From: Nitrospirota bacterium
Lineage (GTDB): Bacteria; Nitrospirota; Thermodesulfovibrionia; Thermodesulfovibrionales; JdFR-88
Reading direction: 5' to 3'
Assembly (NCBI GenBank): GCA_021812785.1
Contig: JAKAMR010000020.1
Span: 1 to 32,269 of the forward strand
DNA: 32,269 nt
In this document: positions 14,690 through 22,531 of the stretch, piece by piece
Layout: every line of letters begins with the position of its first letter
How positions within the stretch are numbered: the stretch's first letter is position 1
Translations under genes and position numbers: made by a program
The notes under the pieces: model-generated
What the model was told of the DNA's origin: nothing
The model's database searches: none
Seen by the model: only the letters and a program-made list of their open reading frames with translations

Positions 14690-15352
14690 ATGGCTGGAGG
14701 GAGAAACTTGAGGCAGACAGTTGCGGAAGAAATGGGAGAAACCTTTCCTGAAGCAGAAACTCTCTGCGCCCCCGGAATGAAAGATCTTTCCGGTGGAAAA
14801 GGCGCCATCGCCCTTGTCCCGGCCGCAGGCATAAGCGCGCGGGTCCTGGACAACATGAAGATGGCCGTTCAAAGCGCCTTTGGCGAGGAGGCGCTGCTGG
14901 TCATGGGTGCGGAGGGCGAGGGCTGGGTCTGCCCTTCTGGCGGCCCGGGCCGGCAGGTGCCGGCATCCTGTCTTATCACGCGGCTGGCGCCTCTGCGCAA
15001 GGCCTTTGAAAGGGTGCTTGGCGTAGTGGATACGGGCCTCTCACATCCCGGCGTCAATCACGTGTTCGGTTTTACCGATCCTGAGAGCCGCGTGTCCGTC
15101 ATGTCGCTTTACCATTTGGGCAGAAAAGGGGAAGCCCCCGCCAAGGTCGCCCGGCGGGCCTCCAAGACGGCGATACACGAGCTTGGACATTCCTATGGGC
15201 TCCCCCACTGCAGGGACCATAGGTGCGTAATGTTCTTTTCATTCAATCTGACCGATACGGACTACAAGGATAGCGGGTTCTGCAAAAAATGCGGCAAAGA
15301 GCTTTCCATGCGATTGAACCCGGGTGTTCATGAAAGAAAGGAGGTCTGCTGA
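14690..15352 (+). CDS. amzA: Archaemetzincin-family zinc metalloprotease
   Basis: This 220-aa protein carries the archaemetzincin signature HELGHSYGLPHC (His163, Glu164, His167, His173, Cys174), then Cys179 and a CKKC pair (Cys198, Cys201) for a second zinc. Members are HExxH metallopeptidases with poorly known substrates. No signal peptide is seen, so it should be cytoplasmic. The last residue is Cys220. ATG 14690 has no good ribosome site; TTG at 14708 is preceded by GGAGGG at good spacing and may be the real start. It is the first gene of the sigma-54 operon, and its stop overlaps the next start by 1 nt. Its role in a sulfur operon is unclear. Confidence 0.85.
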   Translation: MAGGRNLRQTVAEEMGETFPEAETLCAPGMKDLSGGKGAIALVPAAGISARVLDNMKMAVQSAFGEEALLVMGAEGEGWVCPSGGPGRQVPASCLITRLAPLRKAFERVLGVVDTGLSHPGVNHVFGFTDPESRVSVMSLYHLGRKGEAPAKVARRASKTAIHELGHSYGLPHCRDHRCVMFFSFNLTDTDYKDSGFCKKCGKELSMRLNPGVHERKEVC

Positions 15353-15537
15353 TGAGCGGTGAAGTGAAGGCGGGTCTGACCCTGCCGTGGCTTTGGGTTG
15401 CGATAATAATTGCCTATCTTGCCCTGGGGTTCATGTTGCCGCCCTGGGATGGGTCTTTAAAGACGCTCGCCAAAAGTAAGATCCAAACCAAGGCCCCTGA
15501 TGATCTTAAAAAACAGTCTAACAGCCTGGTGTTCTGA
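15352..15537 (+). CDS. Small single-span membrane protein
   Basis: This 61-aa protein has one hydrophobic segment (LPWLWVAIIIAYLALGFMLPPW, about residues 10-31) and a basic, polar C-terminal tail. An AAGGAGG precedes the ATG, and the start overlaps the archaemetzincin stop as TGATG. It has no cysteine. It may be an accessory subunit for the permease or a membrane anchor for the exported proteins that follow. The family is not recognised. Confidence 0.65.
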   Translation: MSGEVKAGLTLPWLWVAIIIAYLALGFMLPPWDGSLKTLAKSKIQTKAPDDLKKQSNSLVF

Positions 15538-15593
15538 GATGAGAGTGAGACTTGAAGGAAAAAGCAAAAGATGTCCGGGAAAAGGGGATTGAG

Positions 15594-16133
15594 ATGACCG
15601 GTCTGGCGATGAAGAGAGCTATCGCTGCGGTAATAGTTCTGCTGGCGTCCCTGCTTCCGGCGCTTCCCGCCGTGTCCTCCGGCGCATCCGCCGCGCAGGG
15701 TGCGGGAACAGAAAAAGACTCATGCGGCATCATATCGCCGGCTTCCGGCCCCCTGCTGGTGACTGAGGAGAGGCCTAAGATCATCCCGTTTTCCTTCATG
15801 GTGAGAGGGAGCATGGCGGAAGTAAGGTTCCTCATTTCAGAAAAGGACAAGGTAAAAGGCATAACACTGCTTGAGGAAACAGCAAAGGTCAAGGGTGGTG
15901 TTGCCTCATCCCGCCTGTCATTCAACATACTGGACGGCATGCCCCTTGGGAGGCATGCTCTTGTGATCCAGGTGATAGAGGCAAGCGGAGGCGCAAAGAT
16001 CTGCTCCGGCACGATACCGTACATCATCCTGCCGGGGGCGGCGTGCATGTGCAGGGAAAACCGGAATAATAACAGTTTAGGCAAAGGATTGGGCCTTAGC
16101 GCAAAAAAAAACTGGGAGGTACAAAATGCGTAA
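15594..16133 (+). CDS. Exported SoxY-like beta-sandwich protein, paralogue 1
   Basis: From ATG 15594 the protein has 179 aa, with a signal peptide ending near residue 34 (SGASAAQ). A TTG at 15552 would give a longer, less typical N-terminus. The mature part aligns with the next gene product over its length, including FSFMVRG/FEFAVKG, GMPLGR/GMPLGK and IILPGAACMC/MLLPAGVGGC. It contains Cys44, Cys137, Cys151 and Cys153, with a 26-residue tail after the CMC. The fold and C-terminal cysteines recall SoxY-type sulfur carriers and their Ig-like partners, but no direct homology is claimed. It overlaps the next gene by 8 nt, implying coupled production of a pair. Confidence 0.7.
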   Translation: MTGLAMKRAIAAVIVLLASLLPALPAVSSGASAAQGAGTEKDSCGIISPASGPLLVTEERPKIIPFSFMVRGSMAEVRFLISEKDKVKGITLLEETAKVKGGVASSRLSFNILDGMPLGRHALVIQVIEASGGAKICSGTIPYIILPGAACMCRENRNNNSLGKGLGLSAKKNWEVQNA

Positions 16134-16611
16134 ACGGGTAAAACCCGGCTTCAGGGTCTTTATGTATCTGGCTTCATGTCTGATCATTGCATTTGGGGTG
16201 ACGATGTCCGGCAATGGCATCCCGAAAAGCCCCTCGGTGGCGTTTGCCGACGTAACGCAGGGGGCGCAATTTGCGTGGCACGCCAACAGGCCGGGCGTCA
16301 CAAGGGCCCAGATTGCCCTGGGCAGGGCAACCACTTTGCGTTTCGAGTTTGCCGTGAAAGGCGCGGAAGGCAGGCAGGTGCTATTCGGCATCCCGCGGGA
16401 ATACGTGCAGATGGGGATAAGCATCATCCCGAAGCAAGCCACCATTAAAAATGGAATGGCCCAGGCAAAGGCCGAATTCCAATGCCCGCCGGGCATGCCC
16501 CTTGGGAAGTTCGACATGCTTGTTGTAATGGTGGACGCAAAGACTAAGAAGGAAATGGGCAGAGGAATAATACAGTTCATGCTCCTTCCGGCCGGCGTGG
16601 GCGGCTGTTAG
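16126..16611 (+). CDS. Exported SoxY-like protein ending in Gly-Gly-Cys, paralogue 2
   Basis: This 161-aa protein has a signal peptide probably cleaved after SVAFA (residue 41). The mature protein is a short beta-rich domain like paralogue 1, with Cys120 and a C-terminal PAGVGGC in which Cys161 is the last residue. SoxY carries its sulfur substrate on a cysteine in a C-terminal GGCGG arm; the GGC ending here looks functionally similar, though the protein is not shown to be SoxY. A GGAGG lies 6 nt before the ATG inside the previous gene. It is followed after 16 nt by the permease gene. Confidence 0.75.
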   Translation: MRKRVKPGFRVFMYLASCLIIAFGVTMSGNGIPKSPSVAFADVTQGAQFAWHANRPGVTRAQIALGRATTLRFEFAVKGAEGRQVLFGIPREYVQMGISIIPKQATIKNGMAQAKAEFQCPPGMPLGKFDMLVVMVDAKTKKEMGRGIIQFMLLPAGVGGC

Positions 16612-16627
16612 AGGGGAGGACAAAAAA

Positions 16628-18031
16628 ATGGATGATTTCGAATTTGGCATAATGGGATGGTTTAAGGCCTGGTACAAGAAATTTTTCCGGGAAAAATGGC
16701 CGCTCTGGCTTGCCGCCCTTTTCATGGCGGTTTCGGGCATCATGGCCTATGCGGTAGCCACATGGTCGCTGGCAAGGACCGTAAGCGGCGCAAATCCTTA
16801 CGACCAGGCAAAACCTTTGGGCACCTTCCTGGGGCTCAAGGAGCTGGGAGGACTGATAAACAATCTGCTTGGGAAGATAGGGCTGCCTCATTATCCGTTC
16901 AGCGGCTATATCTGGCCAGACGGCACCATCAATTTTTTCAGGCAGCTCCCGAACCCTATCCTTGAACCCACGGTGGGCACCATGCTGGGCATCCTGTTTG
17001 GCGGGCTTATAGCCGCCCTTCTGGCAAAGGAGTTCGCGCTGAAAGTGCCGCTCGACAAAAGCGAGTACGGCCTTGCCGTCAGCGGCGGCGTGCTGATGGG
17101 TTTCGGGACCATCTTCATGTTCGGCTGTCCGCTGGCCAGCACCACGAACATAGGCGCAATGGGTGTTCAGGCCCTGCTCATGGTTTTAGGGATGAGCATA
17201 GGCTCCTATTTCGGGGCGAAGATAATCGTCCGTCTTGAAAAAAGGCGAATGTCGATGAGCCTCGCCTTCACTGACGGGGCGGGTTACAGGCCGCTTATGC
17301 ACTTTGAAAAGACCAGGACCATATGGCCCAAGCTTCCGGAGACGGCTGACGGGGGCGAGACCGGCGCCATCAAGTACCAGCCTCACCTTGCCGTTGGGCT
17401 CATGCTGGTAATGGCGGTGGTCCTCTTCAGGTTCGGCAACATAGGCTATCCGGCCCTTGCCCTTTCTTTTGCCACGGCCACGCTTACCGGGTTTGCCATG
17501 CAGCGGGGTGGCATCTGCTTTGCCCATGCCTATCGCGAGCCTTTTCTTTCCGGTTTTGCGGACATGTCCAGGGCAATAGCTTTTTTGTATATCTTGCTGG
17601 TGCTGGGTTTCCTGCCCATGAAGCTTCTTGCCGCAGCCAGCCCGGACCTGGCATATGCAGAGATCTTCGCCATCAGCCCGGCGGGAATAGGCGTGGTGCT
17701 TGGGGGGGCCCTCTTTGGCATCGGCATGGCCCTGAACGGCGCCTGCGTCAGCGACAGCCTGTGGAGGACCGCTGAGGGACAGGTGAAGATATGGATCGGT
17801 CTTCTGACCCTCATATGTGTTTCCTCGTGGTTATTCCCTATGAGGGATGAGCCGTGGTTTAAACACTACTTTGCCCCTTACGGGTCCCAGAACATAAGAG
17901 ACGTGTACCTGCCCCATATCCTGCACAGCTATCCTCTCGCAGTGGCGCTGGTGATAGGAGTAATCGTTCTCTGGGCCATGGTGATGACATGGTTCAGCGG
18001 AAGGACGTTCAAGAAATACATGGATGGTTGA
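16628..18031 (+). CDS. YeeE/YedE (TsuA-like) sulfur-compound permease, long form
   Basis: This 467-aa polytopic membrane protein has conserved pore-type cysteines at Cys167 (MFGCPLAS), Cys297 (GGICFAHA) and Cys373 (NGACVSDSLW). It is longer than the YeeE of the regulatory operon, with an extra loop near residues 50-110 (probably periplasmic) and a polar linker at 205-250. Family members import thiosulfate, and several occur beside tusA, as here. A GGGGAGG ribosome site precedes ATG 16628. It sits between the exported cysteine-ended proteins and TusA, so it could pass sulfur from periplasm to cytoplasm. Confidence 0.88.
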   Translation: MDDFEFGIMGWFKAWYKKFFREKWPLWLAALFMAVSGIMAYAVATWSLARTVSGANPYDQAKPLGTFLGLKELGGLINNLLGKIGLPHYPFSGYIWPDGTINFFRQLPNPILEPTVGTMLGILFGGLIAALLAKEFALKVPLDKSEYGLAVSGGVLMGFGTIFMFGCPLASTTNIGAMGVQALLMVLGMSIGSYFGAKIIVRLEKRRMSMSLAFTDGAGYRPLMHFEKTRTIWPKLPETADGGETGAIKYQPHLAVGLMLVMAVVLFRFGNIGYPALALSFATATLTGFAMQRGGICFAHAYREPFLSGFADMSRAIAFLYILLVLGFLPMKLLAAASPDLAYAEIFAISPAGIGVVLGGALFGIGMALNGACVSDSLWRTAEGQVKIWIGLLTLICVSSWLFPMRDEPWFKHYFAPYGSQNIRDVYLPHILHSYPLAVALVIGVIVLWAMVMTWFSGRTFKKYMDG

Positions 18032-18076
18032 GCCGTTGTTATCTCAAAACGCTGAAAATACTTTTTAGGAGGAAAT

Positions 18077-18337
18077 ATGAGCGCCGTCACAGAGAAGACA
18101 GGCGGGGATGCCGCCCCGGTCAGCAAGAGACTGGATGTAAAGGGGCTTGTATGCCCAAGGCCCATGGTCATGACGATGAGCATGCTTAAAACCATGTGCG
18201 CGGGGGAAACGCTGGAGGTGAGGGCCAACGACAGCAGCGTCAAGCACTCCATTCCCTCGCTGTGCGAAAGAGCCGGATACAAGCTCCTGTCCCAGAGGGA
18301 TGAAGGAGGTGAATTCATATTTTTGATACAGAAGTGA
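18077..18337 (+). CDS. tusA: TusA-family sulfur carrier
   Basis: This 86-aa protein carries the canonical CPxP motif as GLVCPRPM. The active cysteine of TusA proteins binds sulfur as a persulfide and passes it on. The N-terminal 15 residues are an unusual polar extension. An AGGAGG lies 5 nt before the ATG. The gene follows the YeeE gene after 45 nt, the common YeeE-TusA pairing. It should accept sulfur delivered by the permease or a cytoplasmic sulfurtransferase. Confidence 0.9.
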   Translation: MSAVTEKTGGDAAPVSKRLDVKGLVCPRPMVMTMSMLKTMCAGETLEVRANDSSVKHSIPSLCERAGYKLLSQRDEGGEFIFLIQK

Positions 18338-18401
18338 CATGGGGGGAGGTCCTGAGGAGATAAAAAAACGTGAAACCATTCAGATGCTTGGGGAGATGAA
18401 T

Positions 18402-19721
18402 ATGACAAGAAAACTTGAGAGAAAGACAGGAGTGCTCCTTTGCCTTGCGCTGGCCTTCGCTTTTGCTCTTACGTTCCAGGGCTGCGGCGGAGGAGGCGGG
18501 ACAACCAGCTACGACCCACCGTCAACGGCCGCTTCGGGAGTTGTGGTGGACGCCGCGACCGTCAAGAGCTGGGTTGACGGCGGCGAGGTGAACGCGGCTG
18601 GTTACAACAGGGTTGTGATCCTTGACCTTGGCACAGCGGCCGATTACTCTGCAGGCCACATTCCGGGCGCCCATTGGGTGGACCCAAGCAGCCTTTATGA
18701 AAACCGCAACGAAGGCGTTCTTACGGACGTCAACATGGTGCTTGATGGCCCAACGATGGACGCCCTTGTCCAGAAATACGGCATAGACCAGAATACCACC
18801 ATCGTATTTACAAGCTCGGATTCCACAGCCAAGAGCGTTTCCCCATACTGGACCGTCGGCAGGGCGTACTGGACCTTCCGCTACTGGGGATTTTCCAAGG
18901 ACAGGCTCAAGATCCTTAACGGCCTGGACGCCGCCTACGCGGACCAGTACGGACTGTCAACCGCGGCCGCGCCTTCGATAACACCGTCAACCTACAGCGT
19001 CAAGGACAACGCCTCTTTCAGGGGCGACCTCCGGGCGTCCCTGGCGGACATGATAAACTTCGCGGACGGCAAGGACTCCAATACCGCCGTGATTGACACC
19101 AGGGGCCAGGACGGCGACGGATACGATACGACGTCCTCTTACAGCGGTGACGCCAAGCAGACCCCCGGCGTATGGGCCAAAGGCACATGGGTGGCGTTTG
19201 AGGGCCACATCAAAGGCGCCATCGCCGTGAACTCCAATATGTTCTACAAAACGGTGACTGGCGCCAGCCAGACTTACAAGGTCTTCCTTTCCCCCTCGGA
19301 CATGGCTGCGATGCTGGCAAAAAACGGGATCAACTCCTCGGAAACGGTCATCGTGCACTGCCGCACGGGGGTCATCGCATCGGGGGGCTTTGTGGCCATT
19401 GACGCGGTGCTGGGCTGGAACGTGGAAAACTATGACGGCTCATGGAGCCAGTGGGGCATGCTGGCCTCGACCGCGGATTGCGGCCCGCTGGACCCCAACT
19501 CTCCATGGAGGACGGACACGCCCCAGCGCACGTCAAATCTGACCTTTAACAGCGCTCTCGCCCCCAACTGCTCCGGTATTGAAGATGCGACAAACGGCGG
19601 GGCCTATACGGTCAACTCCTTCGATACTGACTTGAACAAAATAAATGAGCAGGACAGCGCCTACTTCTCCGGCGGCAGCGGCAGCAGCAGCGGCGGCGGT
19701 GGAGGAAACATAGGATGCTAG
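18402..19721 (+). CDS. Tandem-rhodanese lipoprotein with a Gly/Ser tail ending in Cys
   Basis: This 439-aa exported protein has a likely lipidation site at Cys28 (FQGC followed by a Gly-rich linker). The first rhodanese domain (about 48-185) has Ser residues (FTSSDSTAKS) where the catalytic cysteine loop should be, so it is probably inactive. The second (about 205-355) has the active loop HCRTGVIAS with Cys320. The C-terminus is a flexible SGGSGSSSGGGGGNIGC tail whose last residue is Cys439. GGGGAG lies 6 nt before the ATG at 18402, which is preferred over the upstream in-frame start at 18339. It precedes the porin by 67 nt. A rhodanese lipoprotein beside a porin recalls Geobacter ExtH-ExtI, the latter linked to selenite and tellurite uptake. 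Confidence 0.85.
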   Translation: MTRKLERKTGVLLCLALAFAFALTFQGCGGGGGTTSYDPPSTAASGVVVDAATVKSWVDGGEVNAAGYNRVVILDLGTAADYSAGHIPGAHWVDPSSLYENRNEGVLTDVNMVLDGPTMDALVQKYGIDQNTTIVFTSSDSTAKSVSPYWTVGRAYWTFRYWGFSKDRLKILNGLDAAYADQYGLSTAAAPSITPSTYSVKDNASFRGDLRASLADMINFADGKDSNTAVIDTRGQDGDGYDTTSSYSGDAKQTPGVWAKGTWVAFEGHIKGAIAVNSNMFYKTVTGASQTYKVFLSPSDMAAMLAKNGINSSETVIVHCRTGVIASGGFVAIDAVLGWNVENYDGSWSQWGMLASTADCGPLDPNSPWRTDTPQRTSNLTFNSALAPNCSGIEDATNGGAYTVNSFDTDLNKINEQDSAYFSGGSGSSSGGGGGNIGC

Positions 19722-19788
19722 AGGAAAAAGAAAAACTTGCGTCCAATAAAAACAAAACCCTGTCTTTAAAAGGGGGAGGAGGAAGGTC

Positions 19789-20985
19789 ATGAAGAAAGCG
19801 CAAAAAAAAGTGCTATTGATTGCGCTATTGGCAGTCTCGCTCTTTCTTGCGGCCGGCAGCGCCTACGCGTTGCCCCCCATTGTTATCGGCGACCAGGGAG
19901 CTTTCGTAAAGTTCGCCCTGCAGGGCCAGCTTTATGGCGTATGGAGAGACACCGGATCGGGCACCAGCGGGCAGGCCGATTCCACGGACCTGTTCTTCAG
20001 AAGAAACAGGCTAACGGTCCAGGTGCACGGCACGGACAAGTACGGAGCGATAGTGCAGTTGGAGTACGTTGGGGAAAGAAACGTTAACGACCTTATAGTG
20101 AGCGACAGTCCCGGCACCGAGTTCTCCGTGCTGGACGCCTACTTCATGGCGGACTTCAGCAACGAGTTCAGGATATATGCCGGCAAGCAGAAGATACAGT
20201 TCACGAGGGAAAACCTTGAGGACTGTTTTGTGCCTCTTACCCTGGACCGCTCGCTTTTCATCTATACTCTGAAACACAGCAGGGACACGGGCGTAGTGTT
20301 CTGGGGGAACCTGCCGAACATCAAGAGCCAGTACCGCGTTGAGGTCTCAAAGGGAAATGACGGCAATGGCGCGCCGCAAAGCAGCCTCATGTACACGGCC
20401 AGGTTCCACGTCTCCCTCTGGGACCCCGAGTATGCATATGGGTACAAAGGCACATACCTCGGGAAGAAAAAAGTCCTGACTTTCGGAGTGGGCGGCCAGT
20501 TCGAGCCGGATGCCGTGTACTCGGACACCGTCGCGCACACCGGGGCAAAAAGCTATTACGCATGGACAGCGGACGCCTTCATGGAATACCCTCTTACCGG
20601 CGGGACCTCCGCGGTCACCCTCTCCGGCGCATATCTCAAGACGGACTTCAACGGCGCATACGAGGGCAGCAATCCGGACCCCAACAGCATAGGCCAGGAT
20701 GGCGAGAAGAACGGCTGGTATGTCAAGGCGGCCTATCTGCTGCCCAAGAGAATAGGCCCCGGGCAGGTGCAGCCTTTCGTGCGTTATGAGAAATGGAGGT
20801 ACGCGGACCTGTTTAACGTATTTAATCAGGACCTGACCTGGACGGGCGCCGGGGTGAACTACCTGATAGACGGCGAGAACCTTAGAGTGACAGTTCAGTA
20901 CTCAAGGACGGATTTCGGCCAGGAGGTAAACACGCAGTCGAAAAGCTTTAATACCGTCACGGCGATGCTTCAGTACAGATTTTAG
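19789..20985 (+). CDS. Outer-membrane porin (OprO/OprP-like)
   Basis: This 398-aa protein has a signal peptide (1-27, ending SAYA) and alternating beta-strand composition. The segment GRLTVQVHG-like near FFRRNRLTVQVHG is typical of phosphate-selective porin O/P family members, and the protein ends in TVTAMLQYRF with the terminal Phe required for barrel insertion. It should form a channel for a small anion. An AGGAGG precedes the ATG. It is the last gene of the sigma-54 operon and is followed by a strong terminator. Given its neighbours, a sulfur or selenium oxyanion is a reasonable substrate guess. Confidence 0.85.
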   Translation: MKKAQKKVLLIALLAVSLFLAAGSAYALPPIVIGDQGAFVKFALQGQLYGVWRDTGSGTSGQADSTDLFFRRNRLTVQVHGTDKYGAIVQLEYVGERNVNDLIVSDSPGTEFSVLDAYFMADFSNEFRIYAGKQKIQFTRENLEDCFVPLTLDRSLFIYTLKHSRDTGVVFWGNLPNIKSQYRVEVSKGNDGNGAPQSSLMYTARFHVSLWDPEYAYGYKGTYLGKKKVLTFGVGGQFEPDAVYSDTVAHTGAKSYYAWTADAFMEYPLTGGTSAVTLSGAYLKTDFNGAYEGSNPDPNSIGQDGEKNGWYVKAAYLLPKRIGPGQVQPFVRYEKWRYADLFNVFNQDLTWTGAGVNYLIDGENLRVTVQYSRTDFGQEVNTQSKSFNTVTAMLQYRF

Positions 20986-21034
20986 ATTAAAAAGACAAAG
21001 ACCTCTTGTTGAATTCCTGCCCCCTCGTTGCTTA

Positions 21035-21066
21035 CCGGGGGACCGCAAGGTCCCCCGGCCTTTTTT
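21035..21066 (+). terminator. Strong intrinsic terminator of the sulfur operon
   Basis: CCGGGGGACC (21035-21044) pairs perfectly with GGTCCCCCGG (21049-21058) around a GCAA loop, followed by TTTTTT (21061-21066). It lies 50 nt after the porin stop. Confidence 0.93.
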
Positions 21067-21508
21067 GAGCATCAAAAATGGGAAAACCAAATTTTCTGAA
21101 TTACGCGATCTGGTTTCGCTTCAGTAGAGTAGAGAGCTGGCGTAGTGGCCGGACGGCCCTATCTCCGGCTCCCCCTCATCGAACTGGACGTTCGGTTTTC
21201 CCGAGTACAGCTCTCCGATTATCTTCCTCCAGAGGTTTTCGCAGATTGTGTCCATGGAGCTTTCGTGGACAGAAAACTGAAGCAAAGGAACTTTTTAATT
21301 TAATGGGCAATCTCCGGAAATTGACTTCCATCCGAACCTGCGGTGTTCATGGGTCGATTAAACAGCCAGATTTAAAAAGTCCCAATAAAATCAGGGGTTA
21401 GAGCTTTTACCTTGAACGGAAAAACACAAAAAAAGCAAAAAAGGCAATGGCGTTTGCGGGCCTAGCCGAGAGAAAGTTCGATGGGGCATACATGGGGAGG
21501 GTAAAGAG
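21067..21508. other. Gap between the porin terminator and the rRNA methyltransferase
   Basis: This is about 440 nt between convergent genes. Apart from a short minus-strand frame described separately, nothing gene-like is seen. The plus-strand frame at 21078-21401 lacks a ribosome site and has unlikely composition. AT-rich stretches surround 21365-21440. Confidence 0.5.
21121..21255 (-). pseudogene. Short protein-like remnant frame
   Basis: From an ATG at 21255 the minus strand encodes 44 residues (MDTICENLWRKIIGELYSGK..., ending SLLY). It is open about ten codons further upstream to a stop. The composition is protein-like, but there is no ribosome site, and the segment GKPNVQFDEGEPEIG looks like the tail of a larger protein. 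It may be the decayed end of a mobile-element gene; the family is not identified. Confidence 0.3.
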
Positions 21509-22321
21509 TTAATGCCCGGCGTGTGACCTCTGCCTGACCGCTTCGAACAGGAACACAGCCGCGGAGGCCACCACGTTCAGGCTCTCCGCTCCGCCCATTA
21601 TGGGAATGCCAAGCAGCGCTCCGGCCCGCGCCTTTAGCCCTGAAGGAAGCCCATGCGCCTCTTCCCCGAAAGCGATGGCGACAGGCGCCTTGAAATCCCA
21701 ATCGTAAAGCGATTTGTCCGCGTGGGCATCCGCACCGGCCAGAAGGACTTTTTTTTCTTCCAGATAATCCAGGGTTTCTTCCATCCCGGCCTCGATGACC
21801 GGCAGGTGGAAAAGGCTTCCGGCGGTGGCCCTCACCGCCTTTGAGGAAAAGATATTGGCGCTTCCAGACAGTATGATGCAGGCGTCCGCGCCGGCGGCAT
21901 CCGCCGCACGCACCAGGGCGCCCAGGTTCCCCGGCTCCCTGATGCCGGCCGCCAACACTATTAGAGCTGAACCCTTGCCCTTTAAGGCCAGGCTGCCAAG
22001 CGGCAACTCTTCATACCGGCATTGGGCGAGTATGCCCTGCGGCGTCTTTGCTTCAGCGAGCTTTGTAAAAAGATGCTCAGGCACCTGGTAGAAACCGCGG
22101 GCCGCGTGGCTGATCGCCTTAAAAAAGAGAGCATCTTCCTCCAGGCGGGCCATATATTCATTGGTCACAACGACGGCCCCCAGTTTTGCGCCGCCCGAAA
22201 GTGCGGCCTCCACGAGATGCGGGCCCTCGGCCAGGAACGCATCCTTTCCGGGACGGCGTTTTATGCCAAGGAGCGTTTTTATGACAGGGTTTTGCGCGCT
22301 TGTTATGGATTTGAGCCCCAT
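21509..22321 (-). CDS. SpoU/TrmH-family RNA 2'-O-methyltransferase
   Basis: From ATG 22321 the protein has 270 aa. An N-terminal substrate-binding domain ([37 protein letters not shown]) is followed by the SPOUT domain with the three family motifs: [25 protein letters not shown] and [22 protein letters not shown]. The last two form the knotted SAM-binding site. Family members methylate ribose in 23S rRNA or tRNA. The longer frame to 22390 has a less typical N-terminus; TATAAT lies 7 nt before ATG 22321, suggesting a leaderless transcript. The specific RNA target is unknown. Confidence 0.9.
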   Translation of the reverse strand: MGLKSITSAQNPVIKTLLGIKRRPGKDAFLAEGPHLVEAALSGGAKLGAVVVTNEYMARLEEDALFFKAISHAARGFYQVPEHLFTKLAEAKTPQGILAQCRYEELPLGSLALKGKGSALIVLAAGIREPGNLGALVRAADAAGADACIILSGSANIFSSKAVRATAGSLFHLPVIEAGMEETLDYLEEKKVLLAGADAHADKSLYDWDFKAPVAIAFGEEAHGLPSGLKARAGALLGIPIMGGAESLNVVASAAVFLFEAVRQRSHAGH

Positions 22322-22328
22322 GGCCGAA

Positions 22329-22359
22329 ATTATAACCTTTTTCCTCCCGGTCCGGCCAA
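22329..22359 (-). promoter_or_regulatory. Candidate promoter of the RNA methyltransferase gene
   Basis: On the minus strand a perfect TATAAT (22334-22329) ends 7 nt before ATG 22321. The best -35 is a weak TTGGCC at a 19-nt spacing. As at dnaE, transcription would begin at the start codon. Confidence 0.45.
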
Positions 22360-22531
22360 AATGGCCAGCGAGCGAATACGAACAATGCAAAGTCTCCTTA
22401 CATTCGATGCCTGGCAGGGAATATCAATTTATGACTTCAGGTTGATATTTCTCAGGAATAATTGCATCATTCAGATGGCGGGAAGGTTTTTATTATTAAA
22501 AGCGGCGCGGCTGCATTTTTTAGCGGGGTGG

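Noticed and set aside
21078..21401. 107-codon plus-strand frame after the porin terminator
   Set aside because: It starts just after a strong terminator, has no ribosome site and has an implausible Arg/Ser/Pro-rich composition.
22022..22531. Upstream extension of the chemotaxis receptor frame
   Set aside because: This part is antisense to the RNA methyltransferase gene. The receptor's own membrane helices begin after 22532.
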